From contig JAFZOS010000101.1 in NCBI GenBank assembly GCA_017550535.1, forward strand, positions 1-64,000: a stretch of DNA of 64,000 nucleotides, read 5' to 3'. The position numbers and the translations under genes were made by a program. The notes beneath the pieces are model-generated. The model was not told the origin of the DNA. It saw only the letters and a list, made by a program, of their open reading frames with translations, and did no database searches. Positions 18,137 to 26,313 of the stretch are shown piece by piece. How positions within the stretch are numbered: the first letter of the stretch is position 1; every line of letters starts with the position of its first letter. The DNA is from Lachnospiraceae bacterium (lineage in GTDB: Bacteria; Bacillota; Clostridia; Lachnospirales; Lachnospiraceae).

Positions 18137-19663
18137 TTACTCAGCACCGTTGCGTACAGCCTCGGCCATCTCTTTCTGGATCTCGGGATCGAATGAAAGG
18201 ATAGGCTCGATGTCCTTGCCGTTTAACTTACGGTCAACATAGTTGTTGGTAAGCTTTATAACAAGAGGCGTGAGCGAGAGCACACCGATAAGGTTCGGGA
18301 GCATCATCAGGCCGTTGAACGTATCGGAGATATCCCATGCGAGCGAAGATGTCATCACCGCGCCCGAGATTATCATGACAACGAAGATCACGCGGTAGAT
18401 CTTGGCACCCTTTACGCCGAATAAGTACTCGGTTGCCTTGGCACCGTAATGCGACCATCCCATTACTGTCGTGAACGCGAACAAAAGGACAGCGATGGCA
18501 ACGAACCATTCGCCCGGCCTTCCGAATGCGGCACCGAAAGCTTTGGCAACGAGTGTTGCGTCGTTGGTACCGTCAGCCGCAAGTCCCGTGTTAAGGTCGA
18601 TAGCACCTGATGAAAGCACTACGACAGCTGTCATCGTACATACGATGATGGTGTCCGCAAATACCTCGAATATTCCCCAAAGACCCTGTTTGATGGGCTC
18701 CTTGACGTTTGAATTGGAATGGACCATAACGGATGAACCGAGACCTGCCTCGTTTGAGAACACACCCCTCTTACATCCGCTCTTTACCGTGTTAAGTGCT
18801 ATCTGGACCGCAGTTCCCGCAGCACCGCCGGCGATCGCCCTCGGGCCGAACGCGAATTTAAATATCGCCGCAAACATGGATCCTAACATCGAAACATGCA
18901 TTATCATTATAACAAGAGCTCCGATTACATATACTATAGCCATGAAAGGCACAACCCTCTCTGCTACGGCAGCTACCCTCTTAAGTCCGCCTAAGATTAT
19001 CGCTGCACCAAGCAGGGTAAGTATTAAGCCGATCACCCAGTTTATGACCGACACACCACCAAGTGTTGCGGTGTTAACGTTTGAAAAGAAGGCTGATTCT
19101 ATATTAAGGGTTATCTTGTTTATCTGGCCCATGTTACCGATACCGAATGAAGCAAGGATAGCAAACAGGGCAAATATTGTTGCAAGCGCCTTTCCAAGGC
19201 CCTTACAGCCCTTGTATGAGCCAAGGCCGTCGCTTAAGTAATACATTGCGCCGCCAGACCACTCGCCTTCGGAGTTCCTGCGCCTGAAGTAGATACCCAG
19301 GATGTTTTCGGAATAGTTTGTCATCATTCCGAGGATCGCAGCGATCCACATCCAGAATACGGCTCCGGGGCCGCCCACGCATATCGCAGCGGCAACACCG
19401 GCGATATTACCGGTACCTATCGTTGCTGCAAGCGCGGTACACAGTGCCTGGAACTGGGATACCGAACCCTGCTCGTTTTTGACGTGGGAGTCCTTGTTAA
19501 GGACCATTCCTATCGTCTTGCTCCACCAGTGCTTAATGTGGGTTATCTGGAAGAACTTCGTGATAACCGTGCACACAAGTCCGGTGCCGAGCAGCAGGAT
19601 AAGGCCGAACCATCCCCACGCAAAACTGTTAACGGCGTCATTGATCTTAATAATGCTTTCCAT
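18137..19663 (-). CDS. AGCS family sodium:alanine/glycine symporter
   Basis: 508 residues, about 10-11 spans. Family features include 'ALAATIGTGNIAGVAAAICVGGPG' region residues (Gly-rich TM3), 'FSNEAGLGSSVMVHSN', which matches the AGCS signature, and 'YLSDGLG'. It takes up alanine or glycine with Na+. AGGAGG lies just before the ATG. There are only 11 bases between this start and the stop of the acyl-CoA ligase gene, so no room for a glycine riboswitch of its own; it is probably read through from the rpsF promoter or from an internal promoter I could not identify. Confidence 0.92.
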   Translation of the reverse strand: MESIIKINDAVNSFAWGWFGLILLLGTGLVCTVITKFFQITHIKHWWSKTIGMVLNKDSHVKNEQGSVSQFQALCTALAATIGTGNIAGVAAAICVGGPGAVFWMWIAAILGMMTNYSENILGIYFRRRNSEGEWSGGAMYYLSDGLGSYKGCKGLGKALATIFALFAILASFGIGNMGQINKITLNIESAFFSNVNTATLGGVSVINWVIGLILTLLGAAIILGGLKRVAAVAERVVPFMAIVYVIGALVIMIMHVSMLGSMFAAIFKFAFGPRAIAGGAAGTAVQIALNTVKSGCKRGVFSNEAGLGSSVMVHSNSNVKEPIKQGLWGIFEVFADTIIVCTMTAVVVLSSGAIDLNTGLAADGTNDATLVAKAFGAAFGRPGEWFVAIAVLLFAFTTVMGWSHYGAKATEYLFGVKGAKIYRVIFVVMIISGAVMTSSLAWDISDTFNGLMMLPNLIGVLSLTPLVIKLTNNYVDRKLNGKDIEPILSFDPEIQKEMAEAVRNGAE

Positions 19664-19674
19664 AATTTCCTCCT

Positions 19675-21309
19675 CTAACTCTCATTCTGGCTTGCCACAA
19701 GTCCCTTGCCGCCGTACATCTCGCGAAGCTTGGGCTTTTCGATCTTTCCGGTGGGATTCCTCGGGATATCGGCAAATATGATCTTATGAGGCCTTTTGTA
19801 CCTCGGAAGCTTTAAACAGAACTCGTTCATCTCATCCTCGGTCATCTTACAGCCTTCCTTAAGCTCGATGATCGCGCAGCTGACCTCGCCGAGACGCTTA
19901 TCGGGAATACCGATGACCGCGACATCATGAACCTTATCGTTCGTGCGGATGAAGTCCTCGATCTGTACGGGATAAAGGTTCTCCCCGCCGCTTATGATGA
20001 CATCCTTCTTACGGTCTACAAGGAGGATGAACCCATCCTCGTCGGTCATTGCCATATCGCCCGTGTACAGCCAGCCGTCCTTTAATACCTCAGCGGTAGC
20101 CTTGGGATCGTTGTAGTATTCCTCCATAACGCCGGGGCCCTTGACGATGAGCTCGCCGACTTCGCCCTGCTTTACGGGCTTGCCCTGCTCGTCAACTATA
20201 TCCGTTTCCCAGCCGTAGCCTGCCTTGCCTATGCAGCCTACCTTATGTATGTTCTCGACTCCCAGATGTACGCAGCCCGGTCCTATTGATTCTGACAGAC
20301 CGTAGTTCGTATCGTACTGGTGGTTCGGGAATACTTCCTTCCATCGTTTTATGAGGCTCTTCGGAACCGGCTGCGCACCGATGTGCATGAGCCTCCACTG
20401 AGACAGCTCGTAATCCTTTAAGTTGACCCTGCCGCTGTCGATAGCCTCCAGGATGTCCTGCGCCCACGGAACAAGCAGCCATACTATCGTGCACTTTTCC
20501 TTGGATACCGCCTCAAGCACGAATTCGGGCTTGGTTCCCTTAAGGAGAACGGCCCTGCTGCCCGAGAGCAGTGATCCGAACCAGTGCATCTTGGCACCCG
20601 TATGATAAAGGGGCGGGATGCATAAGAATACATCGTCTCTGGTCTGGCCATGGTGATTCTGCTCAACCCTGCACGAATGCATGAGTGACCTGTGTTTATG
20701 AAGGATCGCTTTCGGAAAGCCCGTTGTTCCAGACGAGAAATATATCGCGCCGAGGTCATCATCGGTTATGGTCACCTTGGGCCTGCGTGAACTGCAGTTA
20801 TTTACGAGAGTCTGATAATCATCCGCAAAGCTCGGGCAGTTATCTCCGACAAAGATGAGCAGGCGCTTTACCATGAGCTCATCGGCAATCTCCTCGATAC
20901 GGCCCACGAACTCGGGGCCGAAAACGAGAACATCGATCTCAGCAAGCTTTGCGCAGTATAATATCTCATCAGAGCTGTACCTGAAATTAAAAGGAACCGC
21001 AATGGCGCCGGTTTTTAACACTCCGAAATAGATCGGCAGCCACTCAAGGCAGTTCATCATAAGGATGCCGACCTTGTCGCCTTTCCTTATTCCCCTGCCC
21101 ATGAGCATGTTTGCAAAGCGGTTGGCCTTTTCGTCAAATACGCTCCAGGTGATCTCCCTGCGGTAGGGTTCCTTGGGGTTTGATTCTATCAGTTCAAAGT
21201 CCTTCCAGGTTTTGCGCCTGTTTTCCTTGATCTCGGGGTTTAATTCCACAAGACATACGTCATCACCGTATTTTTCGGCATTTCTTTCCAATAATTCCGT
21301 AATAGGCAT
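19675..21309 (-). CDS. AMP-dependent acyl-CoA synthetase/ligase
   Basis: 544 residues from the ATG at 21309, chosen because AAGGAG lies upstream at the right distance; a longer in-frame extension to 21393 has no RBS and runs through a hairpin. Adenylate-forming motifs are complete: 'YFSSGTTGFPKAI' (P-loop), 'YGLSESIG', 'DGWLYTGDMA', 'DRKKDVIISGGENLYP' and the C-terminal 'NPTGKIEKPKLR' lysine. It activates a carboxylic acid, probably a medium- or long-chain fatty acid, to its CoA ester. The substrate cannot be read from sequence. It sits between rpsR and the AGCS symporter. Confidence 0.9.
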   Translation of the reverse strand: MPITELLERNAEKYGDDVCLVELNPEIKENRRKTWKDFELIESNPKEPYRREITWSVFDEKANRFANMLMGRGIRKGDKVGILMMNCLEWLPIYFGVLKTGAIAVPFNFRYSSDEILYCAKLAEIDVLVFGPEFVGRIEEIADELMVKRLLIFVGDNCPSFADDYQTLVNNCSSRRPKVTITDDDLGAIYFSSGTTGFPKAILHKHRSLMHSCRVEQNHHGQTRDDVFLCIPPLYHTGAKMHWFGSLLSGSRAVLLKGTKPEFVLEAVSKEKCTIVWLLVPWAQDILEAIDSGRVNLKDYELSQWRLMHIGAQPVPKSLIKRWKEVFPNHQYDTNYGLSESIGPGCVHLGVENIHKVGCIGKAGYGWETDIVDEQGKPVKQGEVGELIVKGPGVMEEYYNDPKATAEVLKDGWLYTGDMAMTDEDGFILLVDRKKDVIISGGENLYPVQIEDFIRTNDKVHDVAVIGIPDKRLGEVSCAIIELKEGCKMTEDEMNEFCLKLPRYKRPHKIIFADIPRNPTGKIEKPKLREMYGGKGLVASQNES

Positions 21310-21361
21310 TGTCCTTCTCCTTGTTTTTTCCTTTGTCCCTTTAATGTCCCTTAACTGAATA

Positions 21362-21385
21362 TGGCACGCGCCCACGCGCGTGCCA
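21362..21385. other. GC-rich hairpin between rpsR and the ligase gene
   Basis: A 10-bp perfect inverted repeat (21362-21371 with 21376-21385, loop CCAC). No T-run follows on either strand, so it is more likely an RNA processing or attenuating stem than a full terminator. Confidence 0.5.
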
Positions 21386-21406
21386 CATTGCACCTTTTAA
21401 ATCGTA

Positions 21407-21682
21407 TTAGTCTTGAACATAAGGCATGATGGCTACGTGGCGCGCCCTCTTAACCGCTGCTGTAAGGGCCCTCTGATGCTTAGCGCAAGTACCTGTGATC
21501 CTGCGGGGAAGAATCTTACCCCTCTCGGATACGAACTTCCTAAGCGTAGCTGCATCCTTATAATCAATTACCTTATCCTTGCCGCAGAATACGCAAACCT
21601 TCTTTCTCCTGCGGATACCGCCCCTTCTCCTCATCGGAGAATCGGCTCTGTCGTTATCACCCTGTGATTTATTAAATGCCAT
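21407..21682 (-). CDS. rpsR: 30S ribosomal protein S18
   Basis: 91 residues. The conserved core '[21 protein letters not shown]' region residues and '[19 protein letters not shown]' identify S18. The N-terminal 'CVFCGK' pair with the later Cys and His give the zinc-binding (C+) form. GGAGG is upstream of the ATG. Last member of rpsF-ssb-rpsR, 26 bases after ssb; binds the S6/16S platform of the small subunit. Confidence 0.97.
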   Translation of the reverse strand: MAFNKSQGDNDRADSPMRRRGGIRRRKKVCVFCGKDKVIDYKDAATLRKFVSERGKILPRRITGTCAKHQRALTAAVKRARHVAIMPYVQD

Positions 21683-21708
21683 TTCAAATTACCTCCAAAT
21701 ATACGATC

Positions 21709-22146
21709 CTAGTTAAACGGCAATTCCTCGTCTATCGCATCCGGGATATTCATGAAACCGTCGCCGGGATCGCTTCCCTGCGCAGGAGCTGCCGGTGCAA
21801 ATCCGGAATTATCGGATCCGGCGTTCTTGCTTTCTGCGAATTCCTGTTCCTCTACGACTACATCGGTGGTGTAAACCTTCTGACCATCCTTATTCGTGTA
21901 GCTTCCGGTCTGTATACGTCCGGTAACGGCAACCTTGGTTCCCTTTCTAAAATACTTCTCGGCAAATTCACCCTGCTTGCCAAATGCCACACATCCTATA
22001 AAATCAGCGGTCTGTTCATCACCGTTCCTTTTAAACCTTCTGTCAACCGCAAGTGTATACCTTGCGATAGCCATTGCATTATCTCCCGAAGAGTATCTTA
22101 CATCAGGATCACGTGTTAATCTTCCCATAAGGATAACTTTGTTCAT
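21709..22146 (-). CDS. ssb: Single-stranded DNA-binding protein
   Basis: 145 residues. OB fold in residues 1-105 ('NKVILMGRLTRDPDVRY', 'FIGCVAFGKQGEFAEKYFRKG' segment, 'GRIQTGSYTNKDG'). A flexible Gly/Ala/Pro/Gln-rich linker leads to the acidic tip 'DEELPF', which recruits repair and replication proteins. The start has a modest AAGTGAG site. Placement between rpsF and rpsR is the classic Firmicutes order. Confidence 0.97.
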   Translation of the reverse strand: MNKVILMGRLTRDPDVRYSSGDNAMAIARYTLAVDRRFKRNGDEQTADFIGCVAFGKQGEFAEKYFRKGTKVAVTGRIQTGSYTNKDGQKVYTTDVVVEEQEFAESKNAGSDNSGFAPAAPAQGSDPGDGFMNIPDAIDEELPFN

Positions 22147-22162
22147 ATACGCTCACTTTCTA

Positions 22163-22450
22163 TTATGCGTCTGCTCTAACGCACAAATATCTGATAACGT
22201 TTTCCATAATGCGCACGCGATTCTCGATTTCGATAGGAGCTGTTGCATCTGCATCGAACTGAACAAAGTAATAGTAAGCTTCCTTCATCTTCTGGATCTC
22301 GTAAGCAAGCTTCTTCTTACCCCATTCCTCGATGCCCGTCACGGTACCGCCAAAACGAGTGATGTATTTCTGCACCTTCTCGAGTACGGCCGCTCTCTCG
22401 TCATCTTCGATCTTAGCACTAAGAACAACGCATAATTCATATTTGTTCAT
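22163..22450 (-). CDS. rpsF: 30S ribosomal protein S6
   Basis: 95 residues with the S6 pattern 'YELCVVLSAKIEDDER', 'GGTVTGIEEWGKKKLAYEI' and 'YYFVQFDADATAPIEIENR'. GGAGG precedes the ATG. It is the first gene of the r-protein operon and pairs with S18 on the 30S platform; the leader upstream may be its autoregulatory site. Confidence 0.97.
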   Translation of the reverse strand: MNKYELCVVLSAKIEDDERAAVLEKVQKYITRFGGTVTGIEEWGKKKLAYEIQKMKEAYYYFVQFDADATAPIEIENRVRIMENVIRYLCVRADA

Positions 22451-22462
22451 GCTAGTACCTCC

Positions 22463-22516
22463 TTCCGGTCTTCGGCCTCACATCAACGTGTGAAGCAAGG
22501 AATAGTGGGACCGGGC
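22463..22516 (-). promoter_or_regulatory. Possible S6:S18 leader structure upstream of rpsF
   Basis: In the mRNA leader a long-range pairing CCGGTC/GACCGG (22509-22514 with 22465-22470) brackets a bubble and ends right at the GGAGG of rpsF, next to a separate GGGCG/CGCCC stem (about 22512-22526) that competes for part of the same bases. S6:S18 complexes are known to bind CCG-containing leaders in many bacteria. The match is by position and general shape only. Confidence 0.4.
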
Positions 22517-22553
22517 GCACTTCGCCCGTCCATGATCTGTATCACGATTCAAG

Positions 22554-22582
22554 ATGATAACATACTTATATGTAGAATTCAA
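22554..22582 (-). promoter_or_regulatory. Promoter of rpsF-ssb-rpsR
   Basis: Minus strand TTGAAT, 17-base spacer, TATCAT. It lies immediately after the stop of the sirtuin gene. Predicted start near 22547, leaving a leader of about 97 bases. Confidence 0.65.
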
Positions 22583-22589
22583 GGACTTT

Positions 22590-23312
22590 TTAACACTTAA
22601 TCTGCCCCAGCACTTCACCTATACTCCCGTTTATCACAAGGTTTGCCTTGCGATCCATGGGAGTGGATGACTTATTGATAAGTGTAAGCCTGCTGCCCCT
22701 GTAGTAATTGATAAGGCCCGCTGCGGGATACACTGCAAGGCTCGTTCCGCCGATTATCAGCATGTCCGCACGGCTTATATGGTCTATAGACCTGCTCATT
22801 ATACTGTCGTCAAGGCCTTCCTCATACAGTACGACATCCGGTTTTACGGGACCGCCGCAAGAATCACACTTCGGAACGCCTTCCGTTTCTATTATATAGT
22901 TGATATCGAAAAACTTATGGCAGTGCTCACAATAATTCCTGAGTGTGCTGCCGTGGAGTTCGAGTACTTCCTTTGAACCGGCCGCCTGATGGAGACCGTC
23001 GATGTTCTGGGTAACGACTGCCTTAAGCTTGCCGGCCGCCTCAAGTTCAGCGAGTTTAAGGTGAGCCTTGTTGGGCTTTGCATCCGTACAGATGAGCTTA
23101 TCGCGGTAAAAGCGGTAGAACTCGGCCGGTTTTGCACGGTAGAACGTGTGGCTTAAGATCGTTTCGGGCGGATAGTCATACTTCTGGTTGTATAATCCGT
23201 CCACGCTGCGGAAATCCGGGATGCCGCTTTCCGTCGATACGCCTGCGCCTCCGAAGAACACGATGTACTTGCTGCTGTCGATCCATTCCTGTAATTTTTC
23301 GATGTCGCTCAT
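22590..23312 (-). CDS. cobB: NAD-dependent protein deacylase, sirtuin family
   Basis: 240 residues. Sirtuin motifs: 'GGAGVSTESGIPDFRS' (NAD pocket), 'TQNIDGLHQAAG', catalytic His in 'LELHGS', and a four-cysteine zinc site 'CEHCHKF' plus 'CDSC'. 'GGTSLAVYPAAGL' binds the ribose. It removes acetyl or other acyl groups from protein lysines using NAD. RBS GGGAGGG. It is 25 bases downstream of the MaoC gene and probably in the same transcript; whether that link to acyl metabolism means anything is open. Confidence 0.93.
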   Translation of the reverse strand: MSDIEKLQEWIDSSKYIVFFGGAGVSTESGIPDFRSVDGLYNQKYDYPPETILSHTFYRAKPAEFYRFYRDKLICTDAKPNKAHLKLAELEAAGKLKAVVTQNIDGLHQAAGSKEVLELHGSTLRNYCEHCHKFFDINYIIETEGVPKCDSCGGPVKPDVVLYEEGLDDSIMSRSIDHISRADMLIIGGTSLAVYPAAGLINYYRGSRLTLINKSSTPMDRKANLVINGSIGEVLGQIKC

Positions 23313-23337
23313 TGTAAACCCTCCCTAATTTGATTCA

Positions 23338-23751
23338 TTAAATAATCCCTACCTGTAGTTCTGCTTTGCATACTTTTTCATTATTTTGATTTTTGATGAT
23401 TACTTTAACTATAATAAGTTGGAATGTATCATTTTTCTCGACTACCGTTCCTTCTATGGTAAGTTCATCGCCGGGATATACGGCGCCTTCGAACTTTGTT
23501 TTTACACTGTGTATCAGGGAACGCTCGCCGGGGAGGTATACTCCTGCAAGCGTTGACAGATAGGATGCCGTAAGCATGCCGAATACCACTCGGTCCTTAT
23601 GGCCGTGGTCCTTTGCATAGTCCGCATCCTTATGGAGCGGATTTACATCGCCTGTGATCTCGCGGAACTTATCCATGTCGGCTTCGGTCACCGTGACCGT
23701 AAAGGTTTCCCTGTGGCCTATCTCGATTTCTTCGTATGTGTATGTGTTCAT
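23338..23751 (-). CDS. MaoC-like hot-dog (R)-enoyl-CoA hydratase
   Basis: 137 residues from ATG 23751; a GTG two codons earlier (23757) is possible but the GAGG site spaces better to the ATG. Single hot-dog fold with the hydratase motif 'GDVNPLHKDADYA' (Asp-x4-His) and 'VFGMLTASYLSTL'. Enzymes of this group hydrate trans-2-enoyl thioesters to (R)-3-hydroxyacyl forms. Lying 10 bases after a stand-alone acyl carrier protein, it may act on an ACP-bound chain destined for the acyl decoration of a surface molecule; that is inference. Confidence 0.88.
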   Translation of the reverse strand: MNTYTYEEIEIGHRETFTVTVTEADMDKFREITGDVNPLHKDADYAKDHGHKDRVVFGMLTASYLSTLAGVYLPGERSLIHSVKTKFEGAVYPGDELTIEGTVVEKNDTFQLIIVKVIIKNQNNEKVCKAELQVGII

Positions 23752-23767
23752 AAACACCTCATCAATT

Positions 23768-24013
23768 CTACTGCATCATTTTGTCGCGGATCATATCCAC
23801 CATCTGGCCGACGTTTTCGAGCTTATTGACTTCCTTTATGTCGAATTTCATGTTGAATTCTTTTTCCATTGATATGATAAGCGATATATGCTCAAGGGAA
23901 TCCCAGTCCTCGATATCGTCCGAATTCGTGGAATCAGTGATGATAAGAGTATCATCATCAAAGACATCCCTGAATATCTCATTTACCTTTTCCATTATTT
24001 CTTCGCGAGACAT
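23768..24013 (-). CDS. Stand-alone acyl carrier protein
   Basis: 81 residues, acidic, four-helix ACP size. The phosphopantetheine serine is in 'IEDWDSLEHISLI' (D-S-L). The form DSLEH rather than DSLDxVE is typical of specialised ACPs in polysaccharide or secondary-metabolite clusters rather than the fatty-acid AcpP. It sits between the AAC(3)-DUF4910 gene and the MaoC gene on the same strand. Substrate unknown. Confidence 0.88.
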   Translation of the reverse strand: MSREEIMEKVNEIFRDVFDDDTLIITDSTNSDDIEDWDSLEHISLIISMEKEFNMKFDIKEVNKLENVGQMVDMIRDKMMQ

Positions 24014-24039
24014 TGTTTTTTTCCTTCTTATTATTTTAC

Positions 24040-24106
24040 AGACATGGGGACGGTTCTTCCGTCTTGTTTTGCGGAAAAACCAGACGGAAGAACCGTCCCC
24101 GTGTCT
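24040..24106. repeat. Palindromic dispersed repeat, copy 1
   Basis: Arms of 25 bases (24040-24064 and 24082-24106) pair with one mismatch around a 17-base loop. The arm core is ACGGGGACGGTTCTTCCGTC or its one-base variant. It lies between the stop of the AAC(3)-DUF4910 gene and the ACP start. The loop starts with the same bases as copy 2, in the same orientation. Confidence 0.9.
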
Positions 24107-24109
24107 GCA

Positions 24110-26248
24110 TTATACTGTCTTAAGTAACCCGGCGGCAAGCAGCTGGTCAACGACCTTTCTTACAACCTCGACGGGCTGCTCGATAACCTTTGCAAGGCCC
24201 TCAAGATCGTGAGTCCCGTCTGCGTATGCGAGCACATCCTTCATCGCAAGCGTCTCCTGATAGGTTTCCTTCGAGCTCATCGTAGGAACAAGACCGCGCT
24301 TCCCAAGCTGCGGCTCACACAGACAGGTTACCTGATAATTTGTGCCGGCCGGACACGGGGACGGTTCTTCCGTCTTGTTTTGCGGGTCAAACCGGACGGA
24401 AGAACCGTCCCCGTGTCCGGCCTCAAGTTTATCGATGCATCTGCGCATTACATTAAACGATCCGTAGAACCCTTCCGGGCTTACGATCGACATATTATCA
24501 CCTGAAGTGTGGTATTCGGGATATACATGATACTTTGAACGGCAGAAGCATACGAGAGGTAAGTCGACTCCGGGTGCCTGATACTGCCTTTCATCCGATC
24601 CGCGTTTTAAATATGAATAGTCCGCATACCCCGGACAGCATTCATCCAAAACCGAAGTGAGGATTTCATCCGCAAGGGTGTTTCCATACCTCGAATGTAC
24701 GATTGAATAACATCGGTTATCCCCAACACATGTAAGATTAAACCCCGCTTTAATTTTCCCGCGAATCCGCTCCAGGTGCTGCGCGAGATAGGTTATTGCC
24801 CCTATTGTTTCGGGCACAAAGACGATCCTGTAGGTATTCTTCCGATTTCGTATCCCTTTTATATATCCGACAAGATGAGCCATCAAAGACGGACCGGAAC
24901 ACTCGTTATTTGCCATCGACGGATGACAGATATAGGTCGATAAAAAGACCTCCGACTCCGTTTCACCCGGAATTATAAGTTCACCGTAAGTCAAACTTCC
25001 GTCAAACAGCTCGGACTTTATCACCGCATGATACTTTCCGGGCCTTAGGGAATCCTTCATATCCTGCGTCATCGCAAAGCCCCATCGTTCCTTGTAATAT
25101 GAAGTAACATATGGTATTAAATCGGGCTGGTCCTTAAGCGTATATATATGAGGTTCAAGCTCCGATAAGTCCATCCATTCGTCTATCGGTGTCGAATACC
25201 CGAGAACATGCAGGTTATTCTCCTTAAAATCGATGATACGCCTGCCTTCCTCATCCTCAATAAATGCTTCCTCGATCCGCCACTCCTTGGGAACCGTCCA
25301 GTCAAACACCTTCGTCCCCGTAGGTACCTCATACAGTTTAAGATCCGGGATATACTCCTTAAGTATATCAAAGGTTTCCCTTACTCCGGCCCCCGTAATG
25401 CTCCGGCATATCGGAAACAGCCTGTCTGCAAGGGCATACATGCTGTCCCCCAGCACCTTGGGATCATCATCCTGCCCTATATATGAGCATACACGGCGGC
25501 TACGGTTTGTTTTAACATCATTTACTATGATCGGGTGAGCTTCCTTAAGCTCAATTATCTTATATTCAAGCCCGTTTATATAAAACCGGTCCTCGATGCC
25601 TTTTTCAATAAACTCGTCCTCAAGCGGGGTTATCGTATTCTGAACGTCCATACCAAGGTTACGTACATTCATCGAATAAGTTGCCCGGCGGGTATTTCCC
25701 TTCTCATCCGTATAATCCGCGGTGAAATCCTTAAGGTATCTGTAAGGAACGAGGCCGCTTGATTCTTCCGCATAATGCACAAAAACAAAGGAATGCTGCA
25801 TATCCTTGTCGATAAACAGGTTCCGGTAACCGTGCGAGACCATGAATTCAAACGGTGAATCGGGCCCGAAAGAGCTTTTATTGTCAAGCGCGCAAAGCGC
25901 CTCCTTATCCTTTCCCCACACCGCAAACGAGTAGATCGGATGTTTAGTCCTTGAAAAATCGCTCCGCTTTAACGCAAACTTTCCAAGAGACCCCGTTTTG
26001 CACGGCGTTTTTACATGGTCGTAAGCCTCCCCCTTGCAGAAAGACCAGTTAAAAGTCGGGAACACCAGGGTCGCATCGCTTCCTATTATATCAATGATGC
26101 CCTGGATCAAAATGTTTAGATCGGTATCGTCACCGTTCTGCACGCAGTCGTACAGAAGCTGCTTGACGTCGGATGTAACGTAAACGTTATCACCCTTTTT
26201 AATATGCAGATGTCCGGCCAGATCCTTAAGCCTTATGTAAGTTTCCAT
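24110..26248 (-). CDS. AAC(3)-type acetyltransferase fused to DUF4910 aminopeptidase-like protein, with an in-frame repeat insertion
   Basis: 712 residues from ATG 26248; an ATG at 26257 is possible but overlaps the predicted -10 box. Residues about 1-265 match aminoglycoside N3-acetyltransferase-fold proteins ('LVFPTFNWSFCKGEAYD', 'VHYAEESSGLVPYRY'). Residues about 275-605 are a DUF4910/DUF2172 zinc-peptidase-like domain: 'YICHPSMANNECSGPSL', 'FVPETIGAI', 'GSDERQYQAPGVDLP', 'YPEYHTSGDN'. A C-terminal winged-helix domain (HTH_47-like, about 640-712) begins at 'CEPQLGKRGLVPT'. Between them about 26 residues are coded by repeat copy 2. Such proteins occur in surface-polysaccharide loci and may transfer or remove acyl groups. 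It heads the run with the ACP, MaoC and sirtuin genes. Confidence 0.85.
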   Translation of the reverse strand: METYIRLKDLAGHLHIKKGDNVYVTSDVKQLLYDCVQNGDDTDLNILIQGIIDIIGSDATLVFPTFNWSFCKGEAYDHVKTPCKTGSLGKFALKRSDFSRTKHPIYSFAVWGKDKEALCALDNKSSFGPDSPFEFMVSHGYRNLFIDKDMQHSFVFVHYAEESSGLVPYRYLKDFTADYTDEKGNTRRATYSMNVRNLGMDVQNTITPLEDEFIEKGIEDRFYINGLEYKIIELKEAHPIIVNDVKTNRSRRVCSYIGQDDDPKVLGDSMYALADRLFPICRSITGAGVRETFDILKEYIPDLKLYEVPTGTKVFDWTVPKEWRIEEAFIEDEEGRRIIDFKENNLHVLGYSTPIDEWMDLSELEPHIYTLKDQPDLIPYVTSYYKERWGFAMTQDMKDSLRPGKYHAVIKSELFDGSLTYGELIIPGETESEVFLSTYICHPSMANNECSGPSLMAHLVGYIKGIRNRKNTYRIVFVPETIGAITYLAQHLERIRGKIKAGFNLTCVGDNRCYSIVHSRYGNTLADEILTSVLDECCPGYADYSYLKRGSDERQYQAPGVDLPLVCFCRSKYHVYPEYHTSGDNMSIVSPEGFYGSFNVMRRCIDKLEAGHGDGSSVRFDPQNKTEEPSPCPAGTNYQVTCLCEPQLGKRGLVPTMSSKETYQETLAMKDVLAYADGTHDLEGLAKVIEQPVEVVRKVVDQLLAAGLLKTV
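24347..24422. repeat. Palindromic dispersed repeat, copy 2, inside a coding sequence
   Basis: Perfect 28-base arms (24347-24374 and 24395-24422) with a 20-base loop. It lies within the AAC(3)-DUF4910 gene at residues of about 609-634, keeps the reading frame and adds no stop codon. Same orientation as copy 1, about 240 bases away. Confidence 0.93.
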
Positions 26249-26255
26249 ACCATAC

Positions 26256-26283
26256 ATTTTAACACATAATTATTTAAATGACA
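26256..26283 (-). promoter_or_regulatory. Promoter of the AAC(3)-DUF4910 operon, predicting a leaderless mRNA
   Basis: Minus strand TGTCAT, 16-base spacer, TAAAAT (26261-26256). Seven bases separate the -10 from ATG 26248, so transcription would start at or next to the start codon. No Shine-Dalgarno sequence is present. The -35 hexamer is the same DNA as the -35 of the divergent gene. Confidence 0.55.
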
Positions 26284-26306
26284 TCCTGTGATTTTCGATG
26301 TATAAT
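26278..26306 (+). promoter_or_regulatory. Promoter of the ligase-like gene, predicting a leaderless mRNA
   Basis: ATGACA (26278-26283), 17-base spacer, perfect TATAAT (26301-26306). The start codon ATG at 26314 begins 7 bases after the -10, where transcription should start. No ribosome binding site lies in front of it. Confidence 0.65.
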
Positions 26307-26313
26307 CATATCC

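Noticed and set aside
19664..19674. Glycine riboswitch upstream of the AGCS symporter
   Set aside because: There are only 11 bases between the genes.
23599..24212. Overlapping plus-strand ORFs near the ACP gene
   Set aside because: They are reverse frames of ACP and MaoC and run through the palindromic repeat; no RBS.
26278..26313. ATG 26278 as start of the ligase-like gene
   Set aside because: It is part of the -35 hexamer and lies upstream of the predicted transcript start.
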